Under the pieces are notes generated by a model. It saw nothing but the letters and a program-made list of their open reading frames with translations, had not been told where the DNA came from and ran no database searches. Position numbers and translations under genes: made by a program. From Choricystis sp. odSpoLacu1 (Eukaryota; Chlorophyta; Trebouxiophyceae): a DNA stretch of 64,000 nt. This document shows positions 9,250-19,915 of the stretch, in pieces (position 1 is the stretch's first letter; each line of letters begins with the position of its first letter). The DNA lies in NCBI GenBank assembly GCA_958009055.1, contig OY253649.1:1178001-1242000 (forward strand), given 5' to 3'.

Positions 9250-10176
9250 ATGCGCGCCCCCCCCCCTCTCTCCGGCGGCGTGGACTGGGGGCGCGCCTGG
9301 CACCGCGCCTTTGACGAGGCAAACGAGTGTGCGAGGTTGGATGAAGAAATGACAAAGGTGAGAGCGTAGAGAGAGGGGGCAGGGGGCGCGCAGCTCGCGT
9401 CGTCGCGCGCGCACCAACGTAACCTCCCCTTGTTTCACCAGCTGGACGCCACCACGCGCCGCCACCTGCCCCTGCTGGACCGGGGCGTGCGCGCCCGCGT
9501 GCGGGCGTGGCTGGTGTGGCTGGCTCAACCCGCCCCCACCCTGGCCTGGCGGCGCGGGCGCAACGCGCACGCGGCGGCGCTGGCTGCAGCGTTGGCTCGC
9601 GGCCGGCTGCCGCCCCCGTTTGACGGGCTGCCGCCCGACGAACCGCCGGGAGCCCAGCTGCCGCTGGCCACCGCGGTGGCGGCGGGGCTGGGCAGGAGGA
9701 GGAGCAAGGCGCCCCCGCCGCGGTGCGTCCCGGGGACACGGCTGCGCCTGCCGGCCGCCACAAGGGTGCCTTTGACGCTGGATGCGGCGGTGGCGGACTT
9801 GGCACCGTTGCAGGTGGAGCTGGCGGCTGCCCTGGGCGCAGCGCGTGAGCGCGCGGTGGAGCTCGAAGGGCGGCTCGCGGACGCAGAGACCCGGCTGGCG
9901 GCCGCCACGGCAGCCAGCGCGGCGCGCCAGGATGTCAGCGCGGCCCTGGGTAAGACGGCAGCCCGGCTGCAGGCGCGCGTGGACGTGGTGGTGGCGGCTG
10001 GCGGAGCGGAGCGCGCGAGGCCGGCGACAGCAGTCGCCACGCCGCGGCCACCGACCGTGGCCACGCCCCGGCGATCCAGGCAGCCGACGCCAGCGCCGCA
10101 GCCGTCACCCACGCAGCCGGTGGATGTGGCGGGGTTGAGGGCGAGGATAGCGGCGCTGAGTGGGGGCGGCGTGTAA
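9250..10176 (+). CDS. Hypothetical coiled-coil protein, two exons
   Basis: Exon 1 (9250-9357) and exon 2 (9442-10176) join in phase 0 through an 84-nt intron to give 280 aa. The N-terminal third, with WHRAFDEANECARLDEEM and LPLLDRGVRARVRAWLVWLA, looks like a compact helical domain. Residues around 140-215 form an Ala/Glu/Arg-rich coiled coil (LAAALGAARERAVELEGRLA). The tail is Pro/Thr/Arg-rich and basic, with repeats of ATPRxP character, and ends VAGLRARIAALSGGGV. I do not recognise the family with confidence. The gene is divergent from CIAO1 across 250 bp and is followed 160 bp later by EHD on the same strand. Confidence 0.65.
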
Positions 10177-10335
10177 ACAACACGAAGTGAAATGTCTAAC
10201 ATCAAAAACACATCCCCCCCATCGCTTTGAAAGCAAGCGCGTCCCCCCACGCGGACGCTCCCGTCCCCCCCGCCACAACACGCACGCGTGTCCTGCGCGA
10301 CACAAACACGCGAGTGAGCTGCTGACCAGCTCGCC

Positions 10336-11985
10336 ATGGACCCCCAAAACCCGTTCAACGATGTGCCCACCCCGCTCGCGTCCGACGGTCTCTACGCCGC
10401 TTGGTTTGCCGAGTTGACGGGGGGCGACCCCGAGGGAACGCTGTCTGGGGGCGACGCGGTCGCCTTTTTTTCGCGGTCGGGGTTGCCACGCTCGGTGCTG
10501 GCCAAGGTGTGGACCCTGTCCGACACCTCCCGCGCTGGCGTCCTGGACGTGCGTGGCTTCAAGAAGGCCATGGCCTTGATCGGCCTGGCCCAGCGGGGGC
10601 GCCCTGTCACTGCGGACGCGTGCGTCGAGGCGGCCGAGTCTGGCGACCTGGCGCCGCCCGACATGGAGCGCGCGCCCGCGGTGGCGCCCCCGCCGCCACC
10701 ATCGACCGACCAACCGCCGGGCGCGCCAGGGGCGCCGTCGCCGCCGCCAATCATCACCACTGCAGCCGCGCCGCCGCTGCCAACCTCCGTCAAAAAAGTG
10801 TCGAGCGTGCGCGAGGGTCTGCGCGCGCTGTACGCGACCAAAGTGAGGCCCCTGGAGGAAGCTTTTTCGTTCCCCAAGTTTGCGGGAGGGGGCACCGCGC
10901 TGACAGACTCGCACTGGTCGGCAAAGCCGGCGATCCTGCTGCTGGGGCAATACAGTTCGGGGAAGACGTCGTTCTGCTCGCACTTGCTGGGCCGGCCCTA
11001 CGAGGCTGCTCATATTGGCCCAGAGCCGACGACCGACCGCTTTGTCATCGTGTCGCACGGCGTGACAGACCACCGCACGCCCGGCAACACGCTCGTCGTG
11101 CAGCAGGGGTCCCCCTGGTCGGGGCTCGCCTCTTTCGGCGGCGCCTTTCTGACGCGCCTGGAAGCTGTGACCTGCCCCGCCCCCCTGCTCGAAGAGGTGA
11201 CGCTGATCGATACGCCGGGCGTGTTGGCGGGCGACAAGCAACGTGTGGACCGCGCGTACGATTTCACGGGGGTCACCTCCCTCCTCGCTTCTCGCGCCGA
11301 TCTGATCCTCGTGTTAGCCGACGCACACAAGGTAGACCTATCCGACGAGTTTCAGCAGGTGCTCCACTCGCTGCGCGGCCAGGAAGACAAGATCCGCATC
11401 GTGTTCAACAAGTGCGACGCGATCACCGACCGAGAACTGCTGCGCGTGTATGGCGCCCTCCTGTGGTCCCTCTCCCGCGTCCTGCGCTCCCCAGAAGTCG
11501 TGCGCGTGTATGTGTCGTCCTTCAACGCGGGGGCACCCCTGCGGTCTGATGTGAATCCCGGGGGGGTGGCTCTATTCAAACAGGAAGCCGCTGATCTGCT
11601 GGCCGACGTGCGCGCCCTCCCCGCGCGCGCGGTCGACCGCAAGATCGCCGAGTTTGCGTCCCGCGTCAAAGCGTTGACCGTGCACTGCCGCGTGATCGAT
11701 GCCGTGCGCAAAGCGATGCCGTTGGTCGGCAATAAATCAAAAGCCAAAGCCAAACTGGTGGCCGACCTGCCGTCCCTGTTTCGGCGGATCGCCACCGAGC
11801 ACGGCCTGCCCCTGTCCGACTTTCCCAACGCTGACAAGTATGCAGCCGTCCTGGAAACTGTCGACGTCACAGCCTTCCCCCGCCTGCGCGACCGGGACGC
11901 CAAGGCGCTGGCTGACGTGCTAACGGTGGACGTTCCCGGCCTGGTGGCCCACTTTGACAACCCGTGGGCGCGGCGCACGGCGTGA
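10336..11985 (+). CDS. EHD1: EHD dynamin-like GTPase with N-terminal EH domain
   Basis: EHD proteins are membrane-remodelling ATPases of the dynamin superfamily that act in endocytic recycling. This intronless 549-aa protein has the plant arrangement: an EH domain at residues 15-100 (SGLPRSVLAKVWTLSD, GVLDVRGFKKAMALIGLAQ), a Pro-rich linker, then the dynamin-type G domain with P-loop GQYSSGKT at 203-210, EPTTDRFVIV, LIDTPGVLAGDKQ and FNKCD. The C-terminal helical part contains KAMPLVGNKSKAKAKLV and LPLSDFPN. An NPF motif, the classical EH-domain ligand, sits at residues 5-7. The stop is followed by GAGAG purines. Confidence 0.93.
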   Translation: MDPQNPFNDVPTPLASDGLYAAWFAELTGGDPEGTLSGGDAVAFFSRSGLPRSVLAKVWTLSDTSRAGVLDVRGFKKAMALIGLAQRGRPVTADACVEAAESGDLAPPDMERAPAVAPPPPPSTDQPPGAPGAPSPPPIITTAAAPPLPTSVKKVSSVREGLRALYATKVRPLEEAFSFPKFAGGGTALTDSHWSAKPAILLLGQYSSGKTSFCSHLLGRPYEAAHIGPEPTTDRFVIVSHGVTDHRTPGNTLVVQQGSPWSGLASFGGAFLTRLEAVTCPAPLLEEVTLIDTPGVLAGDKQRVDRAYDFTGVTSLLASRADLILVLADAHKVDLSDEFQQVLHSLRGQEDKIRIVFNKCDAITDRELLRVYGALLWSLSRVLRSPEVVRVYVSSFNAGAPLRSDVNPGGVALFKQEAADLLADVRALPARAVDRKIAEFASRVKALTVHCRVIDAVRKAMPLVGNKSKAKAKLVADLPSLFRRIATEHGLPLSDFPNADKYAAVLETVDVTAFPRLRDRDAKALADVLTVDVPGLVAHFDNPWARRTA

Positions 11986-12060
11986 AGAGAGAGGTGGTGG
12001 TTTTGTTTTCGCTCTGCAAACAAAAAATGAGTCTAACAAGTTTTGTCTCCCTCCCAACTA

Positions 12061-12508
12061 TCACTCTTGATTTCGTGTCGGCCTGATGCCCGCCACAAAC
12101 CCGGCCTTGGTGCGCGCCGCCGACCGCGTGCCCTCGCTCTTAACCTCGCCGTTAACCGCTGCACCGGACGCTTCCACTCCCAACTCGTCCAGCGATTGAG
12201 CCGCCATCAACCCCCTCTCCATCCTGCACGCCAGGTAGGCACGCGCGGAGGCGACGCACGCGTCCGCGTCGGAGGCGGAGGCGCGCAGGCAAGCGGTGTA
12301 GGCTTCTTTGAGCTGTGGTGGGTTTGGGGAGTTAGAGTCGAGTGTGGTTTGGCTTTTTTCACCCTGCGCTCTAACGCTGCCATCACACCACACAAAACCG
12401 AAAACTTACGTCCTTGCACTCGCCCAGGTGGTCCAGCGGGAAGACACCCTTTTCCGGGGGTTTGGGCGCGTTGCCACGTGCGCCGCCGAAGGCGCCGCCA
12501 GCGGACAT
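12061..12508 (-). CDS. COX19: COX19-like twin CX9C mitochondrial protein
   Basis: COX19 is a small intermembrane-space protein needed for copper delivery to cytochrome c oxidase. Exons are 12410-12508 and 12061-12312, joined in phase 0 across a 97-nt intron (GTAAGT donor), giving 116 aa. The N-terminal block KPPEKGVFPLDHLGEC is the COX19 signature. The first CX9C spans the splice (CKDLKEAYTAC) and the second is CVASARAYLAC, followed by RMERGLM. Both cysteine pairs needed for Mia40-dependent oxidation are intact. The C-terminal tail of about 45 residues is longer than usual. It ends 75 bp from the convergent EHD stop. Confidence 0.93.
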
Positions 12509-13148
12509 TGGGGAGTGTGTGTGGCGTGAGTTGGTGTGTAGAGCTGGCGTGTGAGGTCAGCGCGTGTGGTGTGAAACAAAGGTGAGGCTGCAGAGGCGCG
12601 AAGATTGGAGAGAGAGGGTTGGAATGCGGGAGCGAGTGTGTCGTCGTCGTCTCTCTTTCCTTCGATCGATTTATTTTTTTCATTCAAAAAATAACGGCGT
12701 CTACACAAGGAGAGGGTGAGCGCTCTTTTTCGTGTTCGCTGGAGTGTGATCGGGCGTCAGACTCAACAAAGAAAAGGCAGAGGGTGGAAAAAAAGGGGGG
12801 CTGGAAAAAAAAAAGTGCGTCGCCCCCTCGCCGAAAAACAGTTTCTCGGGGAGGCGCGCGCGTTCCCTGGGTATGTGTGTGCCGTGTGGTGTGGTGTGTC
12901 GTTTTTATCGCCCGCCCGGAAAATATCCCCAAGGTTGATTGCCCGGCCAAACGGTGTAAATTAGGCAGGGCAAAGAATGCACAAAAAAGACGGGGGTGGG
13001 GCTCCGAGGGGTGTCTGTTTATCAAAAAAACTCGTCTGAATGAAAAAGGAAGCAAGGCAAGGGTGGAGGGGTAAGGGAGGCGAGCAGGGCCTGCTGCTCA
13101 GCCTCGCGAGGGAGATGAAAGAAGAGGGAGTGGGTGTTTTTTTTTTGT
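12509..13148. other. Gene-free stretch between COX19 start and GATA stop
   Basis: These 640 bp hold the COX19 promoter and leader and the 3' flank of the upstream GATA gene, both on the minus strand. The sequence is locally A/T-rich with A runs (for example 12786-12818). Open frames here are short and show no family features. I see no RNA gene or repeat. Confidence 0.4.
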
Positions 13149-14317
13149 TCACTCCACCCCAAACTCGGCGTGTGTGGGCGTCCCCCCCGCCGGCCCCAAC
13201 GATGACAGGAGGCCATCCCCATCGTCGCCACCCCCGGCCGCCAGGGCGGCCGCGTTGGAGGGGGCGCGGATGGAGGCGAGGAAGCAGGGGTCCAGTGGGT
13301 CCACGTCTCCAGGGAAGCGGGCGGCGGCGCCCGCGGCGGAGGCGGCGCCGCCGTAGGGGGTGGCGGTGGGCGGGGGCAGGGGGGAAGGTGGGGGGCCGGC
13401 AGCGGGGTCGATGGAGGCAGGGGCGGATGGCGAGGCGGGAGCCGCGCCGCCGCCGTCGCCACCGCCCGCGGCCGCCAGCAGCCCTGCCGCCCCGAACACG
13501 GCGGCCATGGTGGCGGCAGCGACGCCGCCGTCCTCCGCCCCGTGTGGCGGGGAGGGGGCCGAGGTGGCGAGGGAGAAGGATGTCCCTCCAAACGCGTCCG
13601 AGGCGGCGGCCGCGGCGGCGGCCGCACCCCCCACCGCGCGTGCCGCCGCGCGGCGCGCCACCTTGGCCCCCCGCCGCGCGGCAGCAGCAGCCTGCGCGGC
13701 AGTGCGGGGAGGAGGAGGCGACGGCGAGTACCGCTTGCGCGCCGAGGCAGCACGCTTGCCGCGGCCCGCAGGCGCGGGTGGCCCCCCCGGCGTCGCCGGC
13801 GTTGGAGCCGGGGACACGAGCACCACCGCCGACGCCAGCGTGGCCAGCCGGGGGGCGGCAGCGGTCGCCACCGTGCACCGCGCTGACCGCTGCAGCCGCA
13901 CGCCGCACGCGTTGCACAGCGTCTTGGGGCCGGCAGGGCCGTTGCGCCACATGGGGGTGCGTGTGGTTTTGCAGTGGACGCAGTGCTGTGTGGGTGTGTG
14001 GGTGTGGTGTGTTGGTCGTGCGAAGAAAACGGCAATAAAGGCAGGCCAGAGCGCCCGAGCGGCGCTCTCAAATTCGCAGGCGTTTCCACGCGGTCGACCC
14101 AATGCCCGCTACCAGCCGACTCCAGTCGACTCGGCCATCAATTGGGCGAGGTGGCAAGGCAGGGGTCGCCCCTTGCCGTGTGTGACAGCGAGGAAGAGCG
14201 CCCTGCACGCAAAAAGAAAAAGGGGGCCGCCGCGCTCGCCTCTGCACACCACCCGCGCACACTCACCTTATCTCCCGCCACGCTTGTGGGCGCCGCAGCA
14301 GCCACCGGCGGCGACAT
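13149..14317 (-). CDS. GATA-type zinc finger protein
   Basis: A nuclear transcription-factor candidate. Exons are 14267-14317 and 13149-13985 (281-nt intron, phase 0), giving 295 aa. The GATA finger lies right after the splice: CVHC, 18 residues including [14 protein letters not shown], then CNACGVRLQ, that is C-X2-C-X18-C-X2-C as in plant class finger proteins. The rest is low complexity, rich in Ala, Pro and Gly, with a basic patch [18 protein letters not shown] that may serve as a nuclear localisation signal. Targets are unknown. The gene is divergent from the Ycf49-like gene. A second GATA gene lies at 39.5-40.7 kb. Confidence 0.88.
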
Positions 14318-14545
14318 GGGACAGAGAACGTGAGGGAGGGACGCGTGTGCGACGCGCGTTCGCTTTTTTCGCTTCCCGACCAAACGACGGGAGGCGCGCG
14401 CTAGTGTGAGCGTCGATAGAGCCGGCGCTGCCGACCCTCCCTCACTCTCCTCCTCATTTCACCGCGCGGGCGCACACAGGAGGTGTCGCTGTCGCAAGGG
14501 CTCCCGCCTCCTCCCCACAGATCACATTTACTCGCACCCACCACT

Positions 14546-15049
14546 ATGCGGGCCGCCACCACCGCGCCGCCGCGCCGCCCGCCGCCACGCTGCGCCGCGC
14601 CGCCGCCCACACCCCCCACACCATCCACACCATCCCCCACCATCACGGTCGCCCTGACCACGGTCGCCCTGGCCACCGCCGCCGCTGCTGTCCACCCGGG
14701 CGCAGCAGCCGCAGCAGCCATCGCCCACGCCGAACCGTCCAACGCGCTCTCCCTGCCCACCTGGGCCATCCACGTGTCCTCCGTCGCAGAGTGGGGGGCG
14801 GCGATGGCCCTGTTCTGGCGGCTGGCGGATGCAACGGGCGTCCAACAGTGGAAGGGGGTCACGTGGGGCATGCTGCCTTTGTTGGGTGGCGCACTGGCCG
14901 CCTGCACCTTTCACTTCTTCTACAACCCTCCCGCTCTCTACCCTCTGGTCGCCGTCCAAGCGGGGCTGACAGTCGTGGGCAACGCCACCCTGGCGGTGGG
15001 CGCGTGGCGGGTGTGGAAGGCGACGGAAGGGATTGAGGAGAGGAGTTGA
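14546..15049 (+). CDS. Ycf49-like (DUF2499) plastid membrane protein
   Basis: An intronless 167-aa protein. About 70 N-terminal residues rich in Pro, Thr, Ala and Arg look like a plastid transit peptide. The mature part carries LSLPTWAIHVSSVAEWGAAM, WKGVTWGMLPLLGGALAACT, FHFFYNPPALYPLVAVQAGL and a last hydrophobic helix with WRVWKA. This pattern of about three membrane helices with the conserved H-FFYN element matches the cyanobacterial and plastid Ycf49/DUF2499 family, whose function is unknown. A thylakoid or envelope location is inferred. The stop is followed by a GAGAG tract. Confidence 0.75.
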   Translation: MRAATTAPPRRPPPRCAAPPPTPPTPSTPSPTITVALTTVALATAAAAVHPGAAAAAAIAHAEPSNALSLPTWAIHVSSVAEWGAAMALFWRLADATGVQQWKGVTWGMLPLLGGALAACTFHFFYNPPALYPLVAVQAGLTVVGNATLAVGAWRVWKATEGIEERS

Positions 15050-15226
15050 AGAGAGAGTGTGTGAAACTTTGTGTGAAACAATAGTGTGGATTTTGCTTTT
15101 ACATCCGGTGGCTGCTCTTGGAGACTCCCAAGCGCAGGGAGGGCCGGGAAACAAGGGGTGTGGGGACAAAAAATAAAACAAGAAACTAAATAAAAAACGG
15201 CAGGCGTGAAAATGAGAAACTCGTCA

Positions 15227-16210
15227 TCATGCCTCCCCCAGCCGCGCCTTGAGGCAGGCGATCTTTGCGTCCCGCGCTGCCAGAGCGTCCGTCAACTCTG
15301 CTGCCTCGCGCTGCAGCTCGTACACAGTCGTCGCCAGCGCCTGCATTTGGGCGTGCTTCCGCTCGCGCGACACGGCCGCCGTCGCCCGGTTCTTGGCCAG
15401 GCGGCGCTGGCGGCGACGCTCCGAGATGTCGTGGATGGAGTCCAGGTCGATGGTTTTGCGTTTGCCCAGCTTGAGGGGGCCCAGGGCGGGAGGGGGGGCG
15501 CCTTCCAGAGCGGCGGCAGCAGCAGCAGCCGCAATCGCGACCGCCTGGGAGGGCGGCACCGCCACCTTGGGAGTGCGCGTCGGCAGGGCGGAGGCCGCCG
15601 CCAGCGCGGCCGCGCGCGGCGCCGCGGGAGGGGAGGGCGTCGTCGACCCGCCCTCCCCTCCGCTGCTCGTCCACACGGAGGGCGAGTACTTGGGCTTGCC
15701 CGCGGTGGCGCGCACCGGGCGGCGCGCGCCGGAGCGCGAGGCGCGGGGTGGGGACCCCCGCGAGGGCGAGGGAGAGGCGGCGGGGGCGGAGGGAACAAAG
15801 ACGGGGGGCGCGGCGACACAAGCCGGCACCGCGGGAGGCGCCACGTGCCCCGTCGTCACAGAGCGGGGCACGACGAGGGACGGGACGAGGTCGGTGAAGT
15901 CGTCGTCAAAGGAGGCGAGGATGCCTGTGGGTGGGTGGGTGGGTGTGGGGAGGGAGGGAAGGTGAGATGAGAATGGTGTTGATCGGAAAGCGTGCGCATC
16001 GGGGAGGCACGCGCTGGCGAATTGGCGGTCCCTCCCCCTCATCCTTCCCATCCTCTCCCACTCACCTGACGGCGCGATGTCCATCAAGTCCATCTGGGAG
16101 CCTTTGGCCATGGGCAGGGGGGGTACGCCGGCGTCGCCCGGCTTTACTGCGTCCCAGCAATCGTCGGCCAGGGAGAACGAGGGGAGGAGGTCGATCACGG
16201 ACAGGCCCAT
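15227..16210 (-). CDS. bZIP transcription factor (left of a divergent pair)
   Basis: Exons are 16066-16210 and 15227-15924; the 141-nt intron keeps the frame open, so the unspliced ORF is longer. The 280-aa product has an acidic N-terminus (LASFDDDFTDLVP), a Ser/Pro/Ala-rich middle and a C-terminal bZIP: basic region RRLAKNRATAAVSRERKHAQ, then a short leucine zipper through LQREAAELTDALAARDAKIA. The N-x7-R spacing of the basic region (N-RATAAVS-R) is intact. The block before it, KRKTIDLDSIHDISERRRQR, resembles the equivalent block of the neighbouring bZIP, suggesting duplication. DNA target and inducing signal are unknown. Confidence 0.9.
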   Translation of the reverse strand: MGLSVIDLLPSFSLADDCWDAVKPGDAGVPPLPMAKGSQMDLMDIAPSGEWERMGRMRGRDRQFASACLPDAHAFRSTPFSSHLPSLPTPTHPPTGILASFDDDFTDLVPSLVVPRSVTTGHVAPPAVPACVAAPPVFVPSAPAASPSPSRGSPPRASRSGARRPVRATAGKPKYSPSVWTSSGGEGGSTTPSPPAAPRAAALAAASALPTRTPKVAVPPSQAVAIAAAAAAAALEGAPPPALGPLKLGKRKTIDLDSIHDISERRRQRRLAKNRATAAVSRERKHAQMQALATTVYELQREAAELTDALAARDAKIACLKARLGEA

Positions 16211-16835
16211 GCGTGCGACGGTGCGGGCTACCGTCGCGGAAGGTTGGAGGGTGGGTAGGGCGAGTGTGTGTGAGTGAGGAAGATGTTTTTTGGCTCGCTG
16301 TCCAGTTGTGAAGAGTGTCGTTTTTTTCGCGTTTATATCATCGACACACGGCCTCGCGAGCAGCTGCTCCGGCCCTTTCGCCTCACGTTTTGATATTTCT
16401 GCCTCTCTCTCGAACCGTTCCCCAAGCTCCTCGTCCCTTGTGTCTCACCCCAGACACATACATGCGTCACACAAGCCACGAGAGCCACCGACGGTGGTCG
16501 TGATCTCGGTGTGTGTGCGGTGGCGGCGGCGGGGGCGGGTCGGGGAGCGCCGAACACGCACACCACTTGCTCACCATGCTGCGCCCAGCGGCTCTTGGCG
16601 CGGGCCGGAGGGCGGGCCACCATTGACGCGAGTGGACGGTGTGTGTGGAAGTGTGGCTCTTGTCTCTCAGGCGGGCGCCGTCGTGGTTCATGACGGAAGG
16701 AAACAACGAGGGCGAGTTTTGGGACCTGTCGAGCGGGCGTCTCTTCACTACGTTTCGACTTTCTCGTTCTCTTCCCGAACGTTCCCCCCACCCACGCCCG
16801 CCCACCTGACCCCGGCCTCCCCCACGCCGGCCACC
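16211..16835. promoter_or_regulatory. Shared upstream region of two divergent bZIP genes
   Basis: These 625 bp lie between the ATGs of two related bZIP genes. It holds both leaders and probably shared control sites. A CACGT core, a common plant bZIP target, is not obvious at a glance. I see no coding exon or RNA gene. Function is inferred from position. Confidence 0.45.
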
Positions 16836-18009
16836 ATGCCGCTGGCGCCGTCCCTGGAGCCGATGGGCCTGGACGGTGAGTAGAGAAAGAGAGAGAGGGC
16901 CGCCCGCCTTTTTTTCCGCGTGTCCTTCCAGCACATTCCAATCGCTTGCCCGCCCGCCGCCCCTCCTGCCGCCCGCTCCCGCCCTTGTAACATGCCACTT
17001 GGGCCACGGTGGCGTCGTGGGCCCGGTCAAACGGCTTTAACGACGCCGCGTTGGCGCCGCGGGGAGCTGCGTGGCAGTCGTGTTTTGGGGCGGCATGCGT
17101 CGCGCCCCGCCCGCCCCACACACGCGCCGGCTGACCGCCTCCGTCCCCGTGGCGTGGCGGCAGCAATGGCGCTGTGTGTGTGGCACGGCGGCAGCCCCCA
17201 ATGCGCGCGTGTGCTGGGTGGGAGAGGCGGTCGCCCGCCCTTTTCGCCACGTCGATGCCGACTCACCTCCTTTCCCTCCTCTCCCCACCCACCCAGACTC
17301 CTTCTACCCTTCCTTTGTCCCCGTCACCACGGGTGCCGACGCCGCCTGGCCGCCCGCGTCCCTGGACAAACCTTGCGCCGCCACCACCTTGGCCCCCGCC
17401 GCCCCCGCGCCGCACGCGCCCGCGCGCCCGCCCCGCCGCGCGGCTGCCCTGGCCGCCGCCCGCGTCGTGCACGACGCCCTGGCCGACGCGGACGAGCTGG
17501 CGTCGGGGTCGTCCGACGGCCGGCGCGGTGCCCGGCGGCGGGGGACGGCACGCGGTGCCCCCGCCCCCCCATCCACGCCGCGCCCCGTCTCTCCTGCAGT
17601 CGCGGCCATCGAGGCCGCCCGCGCGGGCGCGCCCGCCCCGGCCCTGCCCCCCCTGCGCAAGGGGGTGCGTAAAGCGGTGGACGTGGACGGCATCGAAGAC
17701 CCGGGCGCGCGGCGCAAAGCGCGCCGCCTGGCCAAAAACCGCGAAACCGCCGCCGCGTCGCGCGAGCGGCGGCGCGCCCAGATGCAGGAGCTGGTGGACC
17801 GGGTGCACGCCCTGGAATCGGAGGCGGCCGCGCTGCGGGGTGAGCTGCAGGCGGCGCGCGCGGAGGCGGCGGCGTTGAGCAACGGGGGCGGTGGCGCTGG
17901 CGCCGCCGCCGCGCGCGCCCCGTCGCTCGCGGTCACCGACTCCCAGCTGCTGCCGGCCGGCCTGTTTGGCAATGGCGCCGACCTGCTGTGGCCGGCGGAC
18001 GCGGCTTGA
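16836..18009 (+). CDS. bZIP transcription factor (right of a divergent pair)
   Basis: Exon 1 (16836-16875) encodes only MPLAPSLEPMGLD and part of the next codon. A 421-nt intron follows, then exon 2 (17297-18009); the total is 250 aa. The ATG sits in a GCCACCATG context. The bZIP basic region RRLAKNRETAAASRERRRAQ is followed by a zipper with MQELVDRVHALESEAAALRG. The acidic and aromatic N-terminus (DDSFYPSF) and the pre-basic block RKAVDVDGIEDPGARRKARR parallel the divergent neighbour. The Pro/Ala-rich middle is poorly conserved between the two. It is likely nuclear, with unknown targets. Confidence 0.88.
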
Positions 18010-18738
18010 GTGAGAGTGTGTGTCGTGTGTGTCCTTTGCCTTTTGGAGACCGTTTTTCCAAAAAAACAAAAAACCACCCCCCCAAAAAAAGAGTTGGCCT
18101 TATCATTTACCCACCCACCCTGCTGCGCGTCGGGGGGTGTCTTTCCATAGAGAGAGCTGAGCTATAACAATTAGAGACTTGTTTTTTTCTTTCCTTCTTT
18201 CGCGCCCCACACCCTCTTTGCCCCCGCCACACCACCTTCGGCTTCCCCTTCTCACTCCATCCTCGCGCGGCCGTCACACACGGCACATGCGCGAGGCTGG
18301 TGGTAGTGGGTGGACCACTTGTGCGCGGGAGAGGCTTGCCCCTCGTCTGCCGCGCACGCAGCACGCTCCCCACCCTTCCCTTTTTTACGTACACACACAC
18401 ACAAACGCACTGCTGATTTTTTACCCCCCCACACACGCTTCTTTGTTTTTGTTTTTTTAGTTTTCACTTGTTACGGCACGCACGAAAGAGAGAGAGAAGA
18501 GAGGCTTGTTTTGCGCAGCAGCGCGCGCGCGCGCCGCGGTCGTTTTTTTTCTGTCGTCCCACACAAAACCAAACCACAAGACTTTGTGTAGTCTGTTCTC
18601 ACACACGCAGAGTGTCCCCTTGTTTCAGTGCTCGTGCCAAGAGCGCGGTGTGGTGTTCTGGACGGGTAGAAACAGAGAGGAGGAAAACGCTCACTCCCCG
18701 AAAACGAAAACGACCCTTTCGTCCGTCCTCTTCTCGCC
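18010..18738. other. Gene-free stretch between bZIP and psaL
   Basis: These 729 bp hold the 3' flank of the bZIP gene and the promoter and leader of psaL. They include T-rich tracts (for example 18181-18206), purine runs (18484-18506) and A-rich patches. No open frame with family features, RNA gene or repeat array was found. Confidence 0.4.
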
Positions 18739-19915
18739 ATGCTCTCCCGCACCACCCTCCGCCCCTCGGCCCGCGTGGCCGCCCCCGCCCGCTCCGGGGC
18801 GCGCCGTGTCGTCACTGTGCGGGCCGGCCCCAAGGAGCAGGTAGGTTGGGGTGGCGGAACGGGGGGCCTTTTCGGTCGAGCAGGGATGGGCCTTTGCCCC
18901 GTTTTCGCCGTTGCCCCCCCCGCGCTCCGCCCCCACTCGCCCCCCCCAATCGACTATGCGATGGAGGCGTATCAACGTGTGGGGGGAGGAAGGCGCGGCG
19001 CCCGGGTGGGGCGCGGGAAACGAGGAGAGGCTTCGAGCTCTCACCTTTTCCTGCAATCTCGCGCGCCTGCACCCGCCCGCGCCCCGCCTCCGCCGCACTC
19101 ACCCGGCGCGGGACGGCGGGGTGAGGCCAGACGCAAGGGGGTGGGCAAACCTGGGGCCCAGCGGTGGGGAGGGGTGTCGGAAGGGTGGGGGGGCGCAGTT
19201 TCTGCGTCACCCTCTGCTCCGTGTGGGGGAGGCACGCCCCCCGCTCCCCACGCCCCGGCCTCGGACCCTCTCTCTCCGGGACGCGGGAACGTGGCTGAGA
19301 GGACGCGCGGTCAATTGGGCCACTGCGACGGCAGCAGAGGCAAAGAGAGAGAGAGGGAGAGGCCGCCGCGATTTTCCGCTCCCGACCCCCTTCCACCACT
19401 CAAAACCACCCTTCACCCACCCCACCACCTCCCCACCCCCACAGGTCATCCAACCCATCAACGGCGACCCCTTTATCGGCATGCTGGAGACCCCCGTCAC
19501 CTCCTCTCCCCTGGTCGCCACCTTCCTGTCCTCCCTGCCCGCCTACCGCACCGGCGTCTCCCCCCTGCTCCGCGGCGTGGAGGTCGGCCTCGCCCACGGC
19601 CTCCTGCTGACCGGCCCCTTCATCAAGCTGGGCCCCCTGCGCGACGTGCCCGGCGTCGCTGAGAAGGCGGGGTGCGCGTCCGCGGCGGGCCTGGTGCTCA
19701 TCCTGACGGCCACGCTCGCGATGTACGGCGCCGCCACCTTCCAAAACGAGGGGCCCTCCATCGGCGTCAAAACCCTGTCCGGCCGCTCCGTGGCGGCCGA
19801 CCCCCTGCAGTCGTCGGACGGGTGGTCCAAGTTCACGGCGGGGTGGCTCGTGGGCGGCGCGTCGGGCGTCGCGTGGGCGTACCTGCTGACGCAGTGGCTG
19901 CCGTACTACTCTTGA
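18739..19915 (+). CDS. psaL: Photosystem I reaction centre subunit XI
   Basis: PsaL is a three-helix thylakoid protein at the PSI trimer or LHC interface. Exon 1 (18739-18840) encodes the plastid transit peptide, [20 protein letters not shown] and on to RAGPKEQ. After a long 604-nt intron, exon 2 (19445-19915) encodes the mature protein; the total is 190 aa. Family hallmarks are [51 protein letters not shown], and the helices [19 protein letters not shown] and [20 protein letters not shown] nuclear psaL with an intron places this genome in the green lineage, because red-lineage algae keep psaL in the plastid. The stop is followed by a purine tract. Confidence 0.96.

Noticed and set aside
12619..13074. 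151-codon plus-strand frame in the COX19/GATA gap
   Set aside because: Biased low-complexity composition, no domain, no splice support, and it lies in a region expected to hold a promoter and a 3' end.
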